A stretch of 64,000 nt of DNA from the NCBI GenBank assembly GCA_947063875.1, contig CAMSTY010000012.1:1-64000 (forward strand), in the 5' to 3' direction. The notes under the pieces are model-generated. The model saw only the letters and a program-made list of their open reading frames with translations, was not told the origin of the DNA and did not search any database. The position numbers and the translations under genes are program-made. This DNA comes from an uncultured bacterium (lineage in GTDB: Bacteria; Bacillota; Clostridia; Lachnospirales; Lachnospiraceae). Shown in pieces: positions 30,513 through 41,582 of the stretch; the first letter of the stretch is position 1, and each line of letters starts with the position of its first letter.

Positions 30513-30546
30513 AACGGATGATGGAAACAGGAGATGTCATCGAAAT

Positions 30547-31344
30547 ATGAAGAGAAAGACAGTACTCACCATTGCCGGTTCAGATCCCAGCGGAGGGGCA
30601 GGGGTTCAGGCAGATTTAAAGACCATGACGGCAATGGGGATCTATGGAATGAGCGTAATAACGGCATTGACGGCACAGAACACCACCGGGGTATATGATA
30701 TCCATAATGTAGAACCAGGCTTTGTAGCCAGCCAGATGGATTGTGTGTTTACCGATATTGTCCCGGATGCGGTAAAGCTGGGGATGGTTTCTCAAAAGGA
30801 GACCATTCTGGTGATTGCCGAAAAGCTGCGGGAGTACGGGGCCAGGCATGTGACGCTGGACCCGGTTATGGTATCCAGCAGCGGCCGGCGCCTTTTGGCA
30901 GAGGATGGGATGGAGGCTTTGCTTAGGAAGCTTCTGCCCCTGGCAGAGATCATAACGCCTAATCTTCCGGAGACGGAGATTTTGTGGGGAAGAAAGATAG
31001 AAAATGAGACAGATATGGAGCAGGCGGCAAAGCAGCTGGGGGAAATCTACGGCTGCTGCGTACTGGTAAAGGGCGGCCATCAGACAGAGACGGCCAATGA
31101 TGTGCTGTACCAGAAGGGAGAGATGGTCTGGTTTCCCGGGAAAAGAATTTCCAATCCCAACACCCACGGCACCGGCTGCACCCTGTCCAGCGCCATTGCC
31201 TGCGGACTGGCCCAAGGCCGGAACGTGGAGGAAAGTGTCCGTCAGGCAAAGACATATTTGTCGGCAGCGCTGGAGTCAGGACTCGATCTGGGAAGGGGAA
31301 GCGGGCCGTTGGACCACTGCGCAGGGTACAGGGCCAGCGTCTGA
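30547..31344 (+). CDS. thiD: Hydroxymethylpyrimidine/phosphomethylpyrimidine kinase
   Basis: TIAGSDPSGGAGVQADLKTMTAMGIYGMSVITALTAQNT; NTHGTGCTLSSAIA. Confidence 0.96.
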   Translation: MKRKTVLTIAGSDPSGGAGVQADLKTMTAMGIYGMSVITALTAQNTTGVYDIHNVEPGFVASQMDCVFTDIVPDAVKLGMVSQKETILVIAEKLREYGARHVTLDPVMVSSSGRRLLAEDGMEALLRKLLPLAEIITPNLPETEILWGRKIENETDMEQAAKQLGEIYGCCVLVKGGHQTETANDVLYQKGEMVWFPGKRISNPNTHGTGCTLSSAIACGLAQGRNVEESVRQAKTYLSAALESGLDLGRGSGPLDHCAGYRASV

Positions 31345-31386
31345 TCACGCAGAGACGTTGCAGGTATGCCTGCGGTTTTGGCCTGT

Positions 31387-32730
31387 TTATCGGTTCTGCA
31401 GCACCCCGTTCCCATCTGCCAGACGCCCATCCGGAACCTGGCCGTTCGTCCAAAGCAGACCGGTTCTTTCATCCAGATAATACCATTTCCCATTGATGTA
31501 CTGATAGCCGGTCTTCAGAACTCCCTTAGGGCCGCCGGATACCGGGTCCAGATAATACCAGCCGCTGTCTGTGGAAATCCAGCCGGTTTTCATAGCACCC
31601 TTAGGGCCGCCGGATACCGGGTCCAGATAATACCAGCCGTTATCTACAAAAATCCACCCGGTTTTCATGGCGCCCCGCGTCCCATCAGATACCGGGTTCA
31701 GATAAAACCAGTTATTATCCGCAAAAATCCATCCGGTTCTCATAGCACCCCGTGTCCCGTCAGATACCGGGTTTAAGTAAAACCAGTGATCGTCTACGAA
31801 AATCCATCCGGTTCTCATAATGCTGTCATTCCCAAAGTAAAACCAGTTATTATCTGTAAAAAGCCAGGAGTCCCGGGTTAAATTGCCGTCTTCCCTTCGG
31901 TAGGTCCATCCGGACTGCCCCTGATTCCAGCCAACAGGCTGCTGGTTTCCCGGACCAGAAGAAGAATTTCCTCCCCCATTGCCATCCGAACTGTTTCCAC
32001 TGTCAGGCTGGGGGGCGGCTCCCTGATAGGCATCCTGGGAAGTAAGATAAAATTCCTCCGACTTATCGGTCCAATCCCCCTTCGTGCCATCGGAAGTGCT
32101 GATCCCCCGGACCCGGAAAGTATACTCCCCGCCCCGGTTCATATAAGGATAAAAATAATAGCTGGTATCACCAGTCGTTACCGTTGTCACCAGGGAATTT
32201 CCCCGGTACAGGCGCGCTTCATATTGATTTGCCCCTTCTATCTCAGACCATCTGGCCCGTCTTCCATCCCAATAATAATCCTCAGATTCGTCCAATGGCC
32301 CGCTTACCTTTGGCAATCGGATATCGATCAGCAGACCATCTCCGCTGTTCAGGATTTTTTTCGATTTCACCTCACTGCCCTTTCCGGAGGCGGTCACCTT
32401 AGTGGAAGAGGTAAAACGATACTTGTCGCTTTCCTTTAAAGACAATTCTACCCGGATTACCGGAACCTCGCCCCGAATCCAGACATCATCATCCGTATCA
32501 TAATACTGGGCAGGTTCAGAAATTTCAATCTTGTCATTCGATGCACTGACAGTCACGGTTCCTATGGCTTTTCCAGCCTCTGGTTTTTCCTCGTAGCGGA
32601 CGGTCAGCTTAACACTGTCGATACGTTCACGATTGTCTGCGCCATAGGCCGGCAAGGCAGCGGCAGATATAAGCGTCAGGCAGCAGGTCAGAAGCATGAT
32701 TTCCCGAATCGCTTGCCATATGGATTTCAT
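31387..32730 (-). CDS. Secreted protein with C-terminal choline/cell-wall-binding repeats
   Basis: Signal peptide; repeated (K/R)TGWI..D..W(Y/F)YL(D/N)PVS units at the C-terminus. Confidence 0.88.
   Translation of the reverse strand: MKSIWQAIREIMLLTCCLTLISAAALPAYGADNRERIDSVKLTVRYEEKPEAGKAIGTVTVSASNDKIEISEPAQYYDTDDDVWIRGEVPVIRVELSLKESDKYRFTSSTKVTASGKGSEVKSKKILNSGDGLLIDIRLPKVSGPLDESEDYYWDGRRARWSEIEGANQYEARLYRGNSLVTTVTTGDTSYYFYPYMNRGGEYTFRVRGISTSDGTKGDWTDKSEEFYLTSQDAYQGAAPQPDSGNSSDGNGGGNSSSGPGNQQPVGWNQGQSGWTYRREDGNLTRDSWLFTDNNWFYFGNDSIMRTGWIFVDDHWFYLNPVSDGTRGAMRTGWIFADNNWFYLNPVSDGTRGAMKTGWIFVDNGWYYLDPVSGGPKGAMKTGWISTDSGWYYLDPVSGGPKGVLKTGYQYINGKWYYLDERTGLLWTNGQVPDGRLADGNGVLQNR
31480..31830 (-). 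repeat. Tandem coding repeats of about 75 bp (choline-binding-type modules)
   Basis: Near-identical units such as KTGWIFVDNGWYYLDPVSGGPKGAM repeated in series. Confidence 0.85.
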
Positions 32731-32775
32731 AATAGATCCCCCTTTTGGTTTTATGGTATTTTATGATGCTTTCTT

Positions 32776-32846
32776 AGAATGTATTTGAAAATTGCTTTCC
32801 GTCGGTGGTGCGTCACAGTTTGCGGGAATGCATTTTCAAACATTCT
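32776..32846. repeat. Short derivative of the dispersed palindromic repeat family
   Basis: AGAATGTATTTGAAAATTGCTTTCC...GGGAATGCATTTTCAAACATTCT. Confidence 0.85.
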
Positions 32847-32962
32847 TTAGGGATAGAGTAAACCTTGGAAGCGTTCCAGGGTCAATACAGGGATGGATAT
32901 TGTAAGAAAATGTAGGGAGGATGTAAGGATTGCGGGGGGATAGCTGGGGACTGCGGGGGTAC

Positions 32963-33042
32963 GCTGCGGAAAAAAGTCTGCCTTGGATTGTGGTTTCTTA
33001 GGCGCCTGCAAAGGCAATCCAAGACAAACATTTTTCCGCAGC
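32963..33042. repeat. 28-bp imperfect inverted repeat (3 mismatches, 24-nt spacer)
   Basis: GCTGCGGAAAAAAGTCTGCCTTGGATTG versus CAATCCAAGACAAACATTTTTCCGCAGC. Confidence 0.85.
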
Positions 33043-33178
33043 TGATGTATGCCAGCCGGAGGGAAGAGATCCTTTTCAGTCTCATCTGACTATTTTCCAT
33101 GCCTTGAAATAAACGGTGAAATATGGTATGATTTATGTGACATTTAGACTTTTTAATCGGGATTTGGCGGAGGATCAC

Positions 33179-33523
33179 ATGGTTTTATACAGACCTGTCG
33201 GTACAGAGGAACTGGAACTTATCAGGAAAACGGAATATTGCGCATTCCCCCCCAGATTGCCGGAACAGCCTATCTTTTATCCCGTTTTAAATGAGAAATA
33301 TGCCACAGAAATCGCTTCCAAATGGAATGTAAAATACAATGATGACCATAAAGGCTATATAACAAGATTTGAAATAGATGACGATTACTGTGCACAATTT
33401 GAAATTCATTGTGTTGGAAGGGAATATCATAAGGAATTGTGGATTCCGGCAGAAAAATTAGAAGAATTCAATGCACATATTATGGGGAAAATAGATGTTA
33501 TAAGTGAGTTTTCAGGCGATTGA
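33179..33523 (+). CDS. Small conserved protein, possibly of the family often annotated ADP-ribosylation/crystallin J1
   Basis: VLYRPVGTEELELIRKTEYCAFPPRLPEQPIFYPVLNEKYATEIASKWNVKYND; family name from memory of similar annotations. Confidence 0.6.
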   Translation: MVLYRPVGTEELELIRKTEYCAFPPRLPEQPIFYPVLNEKYATEIASKWNVKYNDDHKGYITRFEIDDDYCAQFEIHCVGREYHKELWIPAEKLEEFNAHIMGKIDVISEFSGD

Positions 33524-33817
33524 CTTTTCGCTTGCAGAATTGTTGTCGGAGGTCCTTTCCCGGCTCTCAATCATAAATTCCCAAATACTCAGCAAGTGAA
33601 AATACACTCTGTTTGAGCACAGCGAGTTAAGGTATTTTTGTTTCGCTCTTAGCAAAATCCAGAAATATCAGGGCTGCTTAATCCCGAAACGGGAGAGAAT
33701 CCCGGCCAGCCGCCGGCCGCTCCGCTCCCCCATTCAAGGCATACTCCCCGCCATTAAATCCTCCCTCAACCATTCACTCGCCTCCCCCCAATCTAGAAAA
33801 GGAACAAGACAATCAAA

Positions 33818-35671
33818 GTGAACAAACATGAAATTTTAAAAAAATATTTTGGATACGACAGCTTTCGGAATGCACAAGAAACGCTGATTGATAGCATTTT
33901 ATCAGGAAAAGACACCGTAGGAATCATGCCCACCGGAGCAGGGAAATCCCTGTGCTTCCAGATTCCGGCGTTGATGATGGACGGAATTACCCTGGTGGTT
34001 TCCCCCTTGATTTCCCTGATGAAGGATCAGGTAGGGAGTCTGAATCAGGCAGGAATCCATGCTGCATATCTCAATAGTTCCCTGACGGTAAATCAGTACT
34101 ACAAGGCGCTGGAATTTGCCAGACAAGGGCGTTATCCTATTATCTACGTGGCGCCGGAACGCCTGCTGACGGAAGAATTTTTGGACTTTGCCTGCCATAC
34201 CAGGATCGCTATGGTGGCAGTGGATGAGGCTCATTGCGTGTCCCAGTGGGGACAGGATTTCCGGCCCAGCTATCTGAAAATCGTGGGATTTATTGAACGC
34301 CTGCCCCGGCGTCCGGTGGTCAGCGCGTTTACGGCAACAGCGACGAAGGAAGTGCGGGATGACATCCTGGATATTTTGCAGCTGCGGGACCCGCTGGTGA
34401 TGACCACTGGCTTTGACCGCGGGAATCTGTACTTTGGAGTGATGACGCCGAAGGACCGGTACGCAGCGGTGAAAAATTATCTGGAATGCCATCCGGGAAA
34501 CAGTGGAATCATATATTGCCTGACCAGGAAAATTGTGGAAGAGGTCTGTGACCGGCTGCGGCAGGATGGGTTTCTTGTGACGAGATATCATGCAGGTCTC
34601 AGCGACCAGGAACGGAAGAGGAACCAGGATGATTTTATCTACGACAGAATTCCGATTATCGTTTGCAGCAACGCATTTGGAATGGGAATTGATAAGTCAA
34701 ATGTAAGGTTTGTACTCCATTATGGGATGCCTAAGAACATAGAATCCTATTACCAGGAGGCCGGCCGGGCAGGACGCGACGGAGAGCCGGCGGAATGTAT
34801 CTTATATTATAGCGGCAGAGACGTGATCACCAATCAACTCTTTATTGATAATAATCAGGATAACAATGAGTTAGACGCGGTAACGAAGGCGATCGTAAAA
34901 GAACGTGACAGGGAACGTTTGAAGAAAATGACGTTCTATTGTTTTACAAATGAGTGCTTAAGAGATTACATATTAAAATATTTCGGGGAATATGGAAGTA
35001 ATTATTGCGGAAATTGTTCCAATTGTATGACACAATTTGAACAAACCGATGTGACAGAGATTGCCAGGGCTTTGATCGGATGTGTGAAGAGCAGCAGACA
35101 AAGATATGGGACAACCGTAATTATCGATACCATCCATGGAGCGAATACGGCGAAGATTAAGAATTACAGAATGAATGAAAATCCTTACTATGCCGTTTCA
35201 AGTAAAGTCCCGACATACAGAATCCGGCAGGTATTAAATCATTTGCAATTAGAAGAATATTTGTTTATCACCAATGATGAGTATGCGGTTGTAAAGCTGA
35301 CAGAGAAATCGGAAGAGATCCTGGAAAATGACGGGCAGATTATCATGAAATTGGCAAAAGAATCTGACAGGCCAATAAAGGAATCCGGTTCCAAGGGCAG
35401 GAAAAGCAAGAGCAGCCTGTTTAAGGAAGGAGAGTTTACGGAGAAAGAAGAAGCATTGTTTGAAAAGCTGCGTACTCTCAGGACGGAGATTGCAAGAGAA
35501 GAAAAGGTGCCTCCTTATATTGTATTTTCAGATAAGACATTGACGCATATGTGCATAGTAAAACCAAAGACGAAGAGAGAAATGCTGGCGGTATCGGGGG
35601 TGGGCGAGTTTAAATTTGAGAAATATGGGGAAAGATTTTTGAACGGTATCGCGGCATGGGAAGACGGTTGA
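33818..35671 (+). CDS. recQ: RecQ-family ATP-dependent DNA helicase (GTG start)
   Basis: IMPTGAGKSLCFQIPAL, VDEAHCVSQWGQDFRPSY, GRAGRDGEPAEC, zinc-binding YCGNCSNC and HRDC-like C-terminus. Confidence 0.96.
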   Translation: MNKHEILKKYFGYDSFRNAQETLIDSILSGKDTVGIMPTGAGKSLCFQIPALMMDGITLVVSPLISLMKDQVGSLNQAGIHAAYLNSSLTVNQYYKALEFARQGRYPIIYVAPERLLTEEFLDFACHTRIAMVAVDEAHCVSQWGQDFRPSYLKIVGFIERLPRRPVVSAFTATATKEVRDDILDILQLRDPLVMTTGFDRGNLYFGVMTPKDRYAAVKNYLECHPGNSGIIYCLTRKIVEEVCDRLRQDGFLVTRYHAGLSDQERKRNQDDFIYDRIPIIVCSNAFGMGIDKSNVRFVLHYGMPKNIESYYQEAGRAGRDGEPAECILYYSGRDVITNQLFIDNNQDNNELDAVTKAIVKERDRERLKKMTFYCFTNECLRDYILKYFGEYGSNYCGNCSNCMTQFEQTDVTEIARALIGCVKSSRQRYGTTVIIDTIHGANTAKIKNYRMNENPYYAVSSKVPTYRIRQVLNHLQLEEYLFITNDEYAVVKLTEKSEEILENDGQIIMKLAKESDRPIKESGSKGRKSKSSLFKEGEFTEKEEALFEKLRTLRTEIAREEKVPPYIVFSDKTLTHMCIVKPKTKREMLAVSGVGEFKFEKYGERFLNGIAAWEDG

Positions 35672-36030
35672 TGGCCTTGCCGAAAACCCGGGAGAAGAAA
35701 GGCTATACCAGTACGACAGAGAAAGGCCACGGACAGGTGGAAAAAAGAGAGTGCGACCAGGCAGAAGACATAAAATGGCTGGCGCAGAGAAAGGGATGGG
35801 GAAAGAGAGAGATCCCAGAGGGTGGTAAGGGACTGCGGGAGCCTGAGCATATTGAAAATGATAGGGTTGATGAAGCCAGGGTTGTCCATGAAGAATAAAC
35901 GATTCGTAATTAGTCTTCAATTGACTGTGACATTCCCCAATATGGCAAAAGTCAGATTCTGGACAAAAACAACAAAATATGGTATACTCTGCCTTGATTC
36001 AATCGTTCAAATGAATAAGGAGGAATATCA

Positions 36031-36802
36031 CATGAAACGATTTAACGCTCAGAGAGCATCGGCGAGCCCGGCCGGTAAGAGAGGCGGAAACGGCAAAAAA
36101 GCATGGATTGTCGCCGGAGCGGCAGCGATGATTCTGGCGGCAGGCCAGGCGGTCGGTGTGAATACTGCCAATTTGGTCACCGGAGGCATTACTGCCTATG
36201 CGGCAGAGCAGACTTCAAACTGGTTCCAGGATGGAAACGCCTGGAAGGTGAAAGACGGATCGGGAAATGTTGTATCCAATTCCTGGTTCTGTGACCTGGA
36301 TGATGCCTGGTATCTGCTGGATGAAAACGGAGTGATGCGGGAAGGGCTTATCAATGACGGCGGCCATTATTACAGTCTGGAGACATCGCATACGGGCCAT
36401 TACGGAATGATGAGGACAGAAAACGGAGTTTATGACGGGGCGACCCTGACCTTCCAGCAGGAGCACAATGGCTATTACGGAGAGATTCTCTCAGGAGTCG
36501 AAGACCTGATCGCGGCAGGGGCAGAGGTAACCACTGTCAGCGGGCTGCCGGCGGCAAGCGTATATGCCAAGGATTTCGGCAGCAGCCATGCGGATGAGGG
36601 TTCCAGCCAGGCCTCACAGAGCGGGCCCTTCACCCCGGAAGAGATCGCAGAACTGGAAGAGGAAATAAGGAATTTATCAGCGGATGATCGTGAACTGTTA
36701 AGGTTAGAACTGCAATACCTTCTGGAAAGCACAGATCTTAATCTTACTCCGGAAGAAAGAGCGGAATTCGAATATGTTAATGCCATGCTGGCAAAGTATT
36801 AA
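36031..36802 (+). CDS. Secreted protein with cell-wall-binding-like repeat region
   Basis: N-terminal signal MKRFNAQRAS...AWIVAGAAAMILAAGQAVG; WYLLDENGVMREGLINDGGHYYSL. Confidence 0.7.
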
Positions 36803-36953
36803 TCATACTTTTATACAGCGTCTGGTTCATGGCCCATGGAAATAGAGGCTGCACGCAATTGATGACTTCTCATTAAGGGCGTGGCAGCCTTATCTTTTTA
36901 ATATCCGTGGGCAGATATTTCATCAGATTTAGCGGCGCTGGAAGGGAGGACAT

Positions 36954-37766
36954 TTGTTTCGGGCAGTTTATTACAAGATAAAATCTTATCGGTTGCCGGA
37001 GGAATTTGAGGGGTTTCGCATTGTGCATTTGTCAGACCTTCATGGCGCTGTTTATGGAAAACAGAATCGGAAGCTGATCGAAGGAATACAAAAAGCCAGG
37101 CCGGATGCAGTCGTGATGACCGGGGATATGGCCGATCATTCCCGCCATGCCATTGAACGGCTGGTCGGACTTAGCCGCCGGCTTTGCAGGCGTTATCCCG
37201 TCTACTATGTTGTCGGCAACCATGAGCAGTGTCTGAAAGAGTCGGCGCTTACCAGCCTGATAAGGAAGCTGGAGGCAATCGGGGTCACAGTGCTGGAAAA
37301 CAGCCGCCATACGATCACTCGCGGCAATGCTTCGGTGCAATTATATGGCCTGGTGACGCCGATGGTATATTACAAGGATCGTCTGCGGGAATATGAAAAA
37401 GGGATTGATTTCTCGGCGGAGGAAGTAAGGAAAGCATTGGGAAATGCAGACAAGAGAAGGTTTGGGATTCTGCTGGCGCACAATCCGCTCTATTATCCTT
37501 CCTACCGAAGATGGGGGGCGGATCTGACTTTTTCGGGACATATCCATGGTGGGATTATCCGGATTCCCGGGTTGGGCGGGCTACTGTCGCCGGATCTGAC
37601 ATTATTTCCCCGATATGACGGGGGATATTTTCAAGAGAAAGGAAAACATCTGGTGGTCAGCAGGGGCCTGGGAAACCATTTTCTGGTGCGGGTGCTGAAC
37701 CCGCCGGAACTGGTGGTGGTCACGCTCCATACCGGCGTTTGCTCCCATAACGGTATTGGCCCATGA
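36954..37766 (+). CDS. Metallophosphoesterase (YkuE-like; TTG start)
   Basis: RIVHLSDLHGAVYG, VMTGDMADHS, VVGNHEQ, LAHNPLYYP, TFSGHIHGG. Confidence 0.92.
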   Translation: MFRAVYYKIKSYRLPEEFEGFRIVHLSDLHGAVYGKQNRKLIEGIQKARPDAVVMTGDMADHSRHAIERLVGLSRRLCRRYPVYYVVGNHEQCLKESALTSLIRKLEAIGVTVLENSRHTITRGNASVQLYGLVTPMVYYKDRLREYEKGIDFSAEEVRKALGNADKRRFGILLAHNPLYYPSYRRWGADLTFSGHIHGGIIRIPGLGGLLSPDLTLFPRYDGGYFQEKGKHLVVSRGLGNHFLVRVLNPPELVVVTLHTGVCSHNGIGP

Positions 37767-37844
37767 CCGATCAGCGGAGGGATCAGCCATGAAGTGGACA
37801 GTAATTGCCGGCGCGTGTCGTTTGCGGAATGTATAAATGGGGCC

Positions 37845-37873
37845 TTGACAAATTGTGCTTGGCCATATATAAT
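37845..37873 (+). promoter_or_regulatory. Perfect sigma-70/A consensus promoter (TTGACA-17-TATAAT) for the T-box/tyrS unit
   Basis: TTGACA 37845-37850, 17-bp spacer, TATAAT 37868-37873. Confidence 0.85.
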
Positions 37874-37899
37874 CACCCCTATCAGAGCAATATGACAAT

Positions 37900-38210
37900 T
37901 ATACACAAGACTGCGATGAAAAGAAAAAGTAGCGGCCCATAACCTCCACACAGAAAGCAGCCGGAAGATGAGAGGCGCGTGGATGGCGGAACGTGAATAC
38001 ATCTTTGAGCATCACACCGAACAAAGGGGAGTCCTGTCTGGAGGAACCATTTAAGTAGGCTGTGACGGTAAGCCTGCACCCGTTATCGTGCCAGAGCATC
38101 GGTTTTTTGGTGCTTGCTAAGGTAGGCGGTGTGAGCCGCTTATGAAAAAAGGTGGTAACACGAGAATATGCCTCGTCCTTTGGTAGAGATACGAAGGGAC
38201 GAGGTTTTTT
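37900..38210 (+). promoter_or_regulatory. T-box leader upstream of tyrS
   Basis: AAGGTGGTAACACGAG T-box near 38150, candidate UAC specifier in GTGAATACATC at 37998-38000, terminator CCTCGTCCTTTGG...CGAAGGGACGAGGTTTTTT. Confidence 0.92.
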
Positions 38211-38336
38211 GCTGTCAGGGACCGGCAGCAGCGGGAGGCAGGAATCAAGAGAAGGCATCGGCAGCTTTTGTAAAAAGGGAGTAACTGTAAGGGAACGAAA
38301 CGGTTATAACAGCAAAAGGAAAGAGGAGATGAAATC

Positions 38337-39563
38337 ATGAATTGTTATGAGGAACTGATTGCCAGGGGACTGATCGCCCAGGTGACGAATGAGGAAGAAA
38401 TCAAAAAAATGGTAAATGCGGGCAAGGCTACTTTCTATATCGGTTTTGACCCGACTGCGGACAGCCTGCATGTAGGGCATTTTATGGCTCTGTGCCTGAT
38501 GAAGAGGCTGCAGATGGCCGGCAATAAACCGATTGCTCTGATTGGCGGCGGCACCGGCATGGTGGGAGACCCCTCCGGGCGGACAGATATGCGTCAGATG
38601 ATGACGCCGGAGATGATTGACCATAACTGTGAATGCTTTAAAAAGCAGATGAGCCGTTTTATTGATTTTTCTGAGGGAAAAGCCCTGATGGTGAATAATG
38701 CTGACTGGCTGCTGAAATTGAATTATGTGGAACTTCTGCGCGAGGTGGGGGCCTGTTTTTCCGTTAATAACATGCTGAGGGCAGAATGCTATAAGCAGAG
38801 GATGGAGAAAGGGTTGAGCTTCCTGGAATTCAACTATATGATTATGCAGAGCTATGACTTTTATATGCTGTTCCAGAAGTACGGCTGCAATATGCAGTTC
38901 GGCGGGGATGACCAATGGAGCAATATGCTGGGCGGTACGGAACTGATTCGCCGCAAGCTGGGCAAGGATGCCCATGCAATGACGATTACGCTGCTGCTGA
39001 ATTCCGAAGGCAAGAAGATGGGCAAGACGCAGTCCGGCGCAGTCTGGCTGGACCCGAATAAGACTTCGCCCTTTGATTTTTATCAGTATTGGCGGAACGT
39101 GGCGGATGCAGATGTGCTGAAGTGCCTGCGGATGCTGACCTTCCTGCCGATTGAGCAGATCGATGAAATGGACCATTGGGAGGGAAGCCAGCTGAATAAG
39201 GCGAAGGAGATCCTGGCTTATGAACTGACGAAGCTGGTGCACGGCGGGGAAGAAGCCGAAAAAGCGCAGACAGCGGCAAAGGCATTATTTGGCGGACAGG
39301 GGAGCCTGGAAAACATGCCGTCCCATTGTCTGGCAGAAGAAGATTTTACGGATGGCAGGATAGACATTCTGGCTGTGCTGCAGAAATCCGGCCTTGCTGC
39401 CTCTCGTTCCGAGGCACGCAGGAATGTGGAGCAGGGCGGAGTCTCCGTCAACGGGACTCAGATCAAGGATATCAAGGCTTCCTATGGCAGGGAAGACTTT
39501 GCGGGAGACGGTATGATGGTGAAGCGCGGAAAGAAGAATTTTATGAAGGTAACGGTGGAATAA
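38337..39563 (+). CDS. tyrS: Tyrosyl-tRNA synthetase
   Basis: [51 protein letters not shown]-terminal S4 domain. Confidence 0.98.
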   Translation: MNCYEELIARGLIAQVTNEEEIKKMVNAGKATFYIGFDPTADSLHVGHFMALCLMKRLQMAGNKPIALIGGGTGMVGDPSGRTDMRQMMTPEMIDHNCECFKKQMSRFIDFSEGKALMVNNADWLLKLNYVELLREVGACFSVNNMLRAECYKQRMEKGLSFLEFNYMIMQSYDFYMLFQKYGCNMQFGGDDQWSNMLGGTELIRRKLGKDAHAMTITLLLNSEGKKMGKTQSGAVWLDPNKTSPFDFYQYWRNVADADVLKCLRMLTFLPIEQIDEMDHWEGSQLNKAKEILAYELTKLVHGGEEAEKAQTAAKALFGGQGSLENMPSHCLAEEDFTDGRIDILAVLQKSGLAASRSEARRNVEQGGVSVNGTQIKDIKASYGREDFAGDGMMVKRGKKNFMKVTVE

Positions 39564-39600
39564 TCGAGGAAGACGATTCGGCTTTGTGCGTTTCCGATGA

Positions 39601-39653
39601 AAACCATCCCCGCCGGCAGAGTTTCGGTTTTTCTGCCGCCGGGGATGGTTTTA
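39601..39653. terminator. Bidirectional terminator between tyrS and asnB
   Basis: AACCATCCCCGCCGGCAGA...TCTGCCGCCGGGGATGGTTTT. Confidence 0.85.
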
Positions 39654-39666
39654 AATTTTCTCAAGC

Positions 39667-41520
39667 TTATACTACCTCAATCTGGTATTTCTTCATCCAG
39701 TAGTTGATCTGCCAGAGATAGGCGATCATCTGGGGAGCGGCCATCAGCTGCCCGTACCAGGGTTTTCCGTAATCAGACGGGGAGTCCAGGAACTGTTCGG
39801 TTTTTTTACGGTCGATAAACTGCAAAACGGGGGAAGAAGAATCCCCAAGGATTTCTTCCCGGACACGGCCGGCCAGCAAGGATTCGTAGCCATTGTCGTA
39901 AGTTTTGGGATAGGGGGATTTGCGGCGGTGGCGGATGGCGTTTGGCAGGTAATCCCGGCCACATTCGCGCAAAAGCGCCTTGGCTATCCCATTTTTGGCT
40001 TTCATATCCCAGGGCACGTTCCAGACGTATTCCAGTATCCTGTGATCGGCAAAAGGAACGCGGGCCTCCAGCCCGCAGAACATGCTGGTGCGGTCCATCC
40101 GGTTCAGCAAAGTCTGCATAAACCATCTTTGGTTCAGCCAGGAGATTTCCCGGCGCCGTTTCTCCACTGGAGAATCCGAGTCAAGATACGGAGTCTCCCG
40201 GATGGATTCTTCGTATCGGCCGGCCACATATTCTTCCATATTCAGATATTTCAGAAAATCACCGTTAAGAAGAACCTGCCTGGCCTTTAAGTCCATCGTC
40301 CAGGGAAAGGTGTGGGCGCGGAAACATTCTTCCTTGTGGAACCAGGGATAGCCGCCGAAGATTTCATCGGCACATTCGCCGGTCAATGTGACTTTATGGG
40401 TGAGGCGCACCTGAGAGCAGAAATAGAGCAGGGAAGAATCCACGTCAGCCATGGCAGGCAGGTCATGGGCATCTACGGACTGCTTCAGGTAATCGGCCTG
40501 CTGGACGGTAGAGCATTCCAGATAGCGGTGGTCGCTGTTTAAAAAGGAGGCCATCTGCTCTACATAAGGGCGATCCTGGGAAGGCTGGAACGCGTTGGCC
40601 TTAAAATTCTCACGATTGCCGGCAAAATCAAAGGAAAAGGTGCATAGCCTTTCTCCCTTTTTCTGAAGTTCCTTGGCACAGACGGCAGACACCAGGCTGG
40701 AGTCGATGCCGCCGGACAGGAAAGTACAAATCGGGACGTCGGAGACCATCTGACGCCGGATGGAATCCAATACCAGGGCCGTGGTTTTTTCTACAGTGGT
40801 CTGGTAGCTGTCCGTATGAGGAAGACTTTTCAGCTTCCAGTAACAATGCTGGGAAAACCCATCCGGCCCATAGAGCGCAAAATGTCCGGGAAGGATTTCG
40901 TGGATTCCCTGAAATATGCCGCATCCGCCGGTGCGTGCCGGCCCCATGCTAAAGACCTCGTTCAGGCCTTGGCGATCCAGACGGGCCTTCATGCCAGGCC
41001 AGGCAAGAATGGATTTGATTTCGGAAGCGAATAGCAGAGTGTCTGCCTGGATGGAATAAAAGAGCGGTTTTACGCCGCTGCGGTCCCGGTACAGAAGCAG
41101 GCGCTTAGCTGCCGGGTCCCATATGGCAAAGGCAAAGATCCCGTTCAAACGGTTGACGAAATCAGCGCCATATTCCAGATAGGAGGCAAGGATTACTTCC
41201 GTGTCGCTGGCAGTCTCAAAAGTATTTTTGCGGGAGATCAGATCCCTTCTCAGTTCTTCGGTATTATAAAGTTCTCCGTTGTATACAATGGCACAGGTAT
41301 GATCCTCGGCTGTACGGAGCATCGGCTGATGCCCGCCGTTTAAATCAATGATGGAAAGGCGGGCGTGGGAAAGTCCGGCATGGGAGGCCAGATAAATGCC
41401 ATGATCGTCAGGCCCGCGATGGGCCTGCAGCTGGTGCATCCGGGTCAGGATATCCGAGTACCTTTCCGTATGACAGGTAAAGTCCTGCTGAAAGCAGCAG
41501 AATCCGCTGATACCGCACAT
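39667..41520 (-). CDS. asnB: Asparagine synthase (glutamine-hydrolysing)
   Basis: MCGISGFCCF N-terminus, RGPDDHGIY, FLSGGIDSSLVSAV, GECADEIFGGYPWF. Confidence 0.95.
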   Translation of the reverse strand: MCGISGFCCFQQDFTCHTERYSDILTRMHQLQAHRGPDDHGIYLASHAGLSHARLSIIDLNGGHQPMLRTAEDHTCAIVYNGELYNTEELRRDLISRKNTFETASDTEVILASYLEYGADFVNRLNGIFAFAIWDPAAKRLLLYRDRSGVKPLFYSIQADTLLFASEIKSILAWPGMKARLDRQGLNEVFSMGPARTGGCGIFQGIHEILPGHFALYGPDGFSQHCYWKLKSLPHTDSYQTTVEKTTALVLDSIRRQMVSDVPICTFLSGGIDSSLVSAVCAKELQKKGERLCTFSFDFAGNRENFKANAFQPSQDRPYVEQMASFLNSDHRYLECSTVQQADYLKQSVDAHDLPAMADVDSSLLYFCSQVRLTHKVTLTGECADEIFGGYPWFHKEECFRAHTFPWTMDLKARQVLLNGDFLKYLNMEEYVAGRYEESIRETPYLDSDSPVEKRRREISWLNQRWFMQTLLNRMDRTSMFCGLEARVPFADHRILEYVWNVPWDMKAKNGIAKALLRECGRDYLPNAIRHRRKSPYPKTYDNGYESLLAGRVREEILGDSSSPVLQFIDRKKTEQFLDSPSDYGKPWYGQLMAAPQMIAYLWQINYWMKKYQIEVV

Positions 41521-41582
41521 ATAGGTTCCTTCTTTCTGATTTTTTAGACATATTTGATGGGGGTGCCTTCGGCAATAACATG

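Noticed and set aside
31480-31830. Regular ~75-bp repeats considered as a CRISPR array
   Set aside because: Repeats are in frame and encode choline-binding-type modules; there is no repeat/spacer pattern.
35656-35898. 80-aa ORF overlapping the recQ 3' end
   Set aside because: Charged low-information sequence overlapping recQ, no family resemblance.
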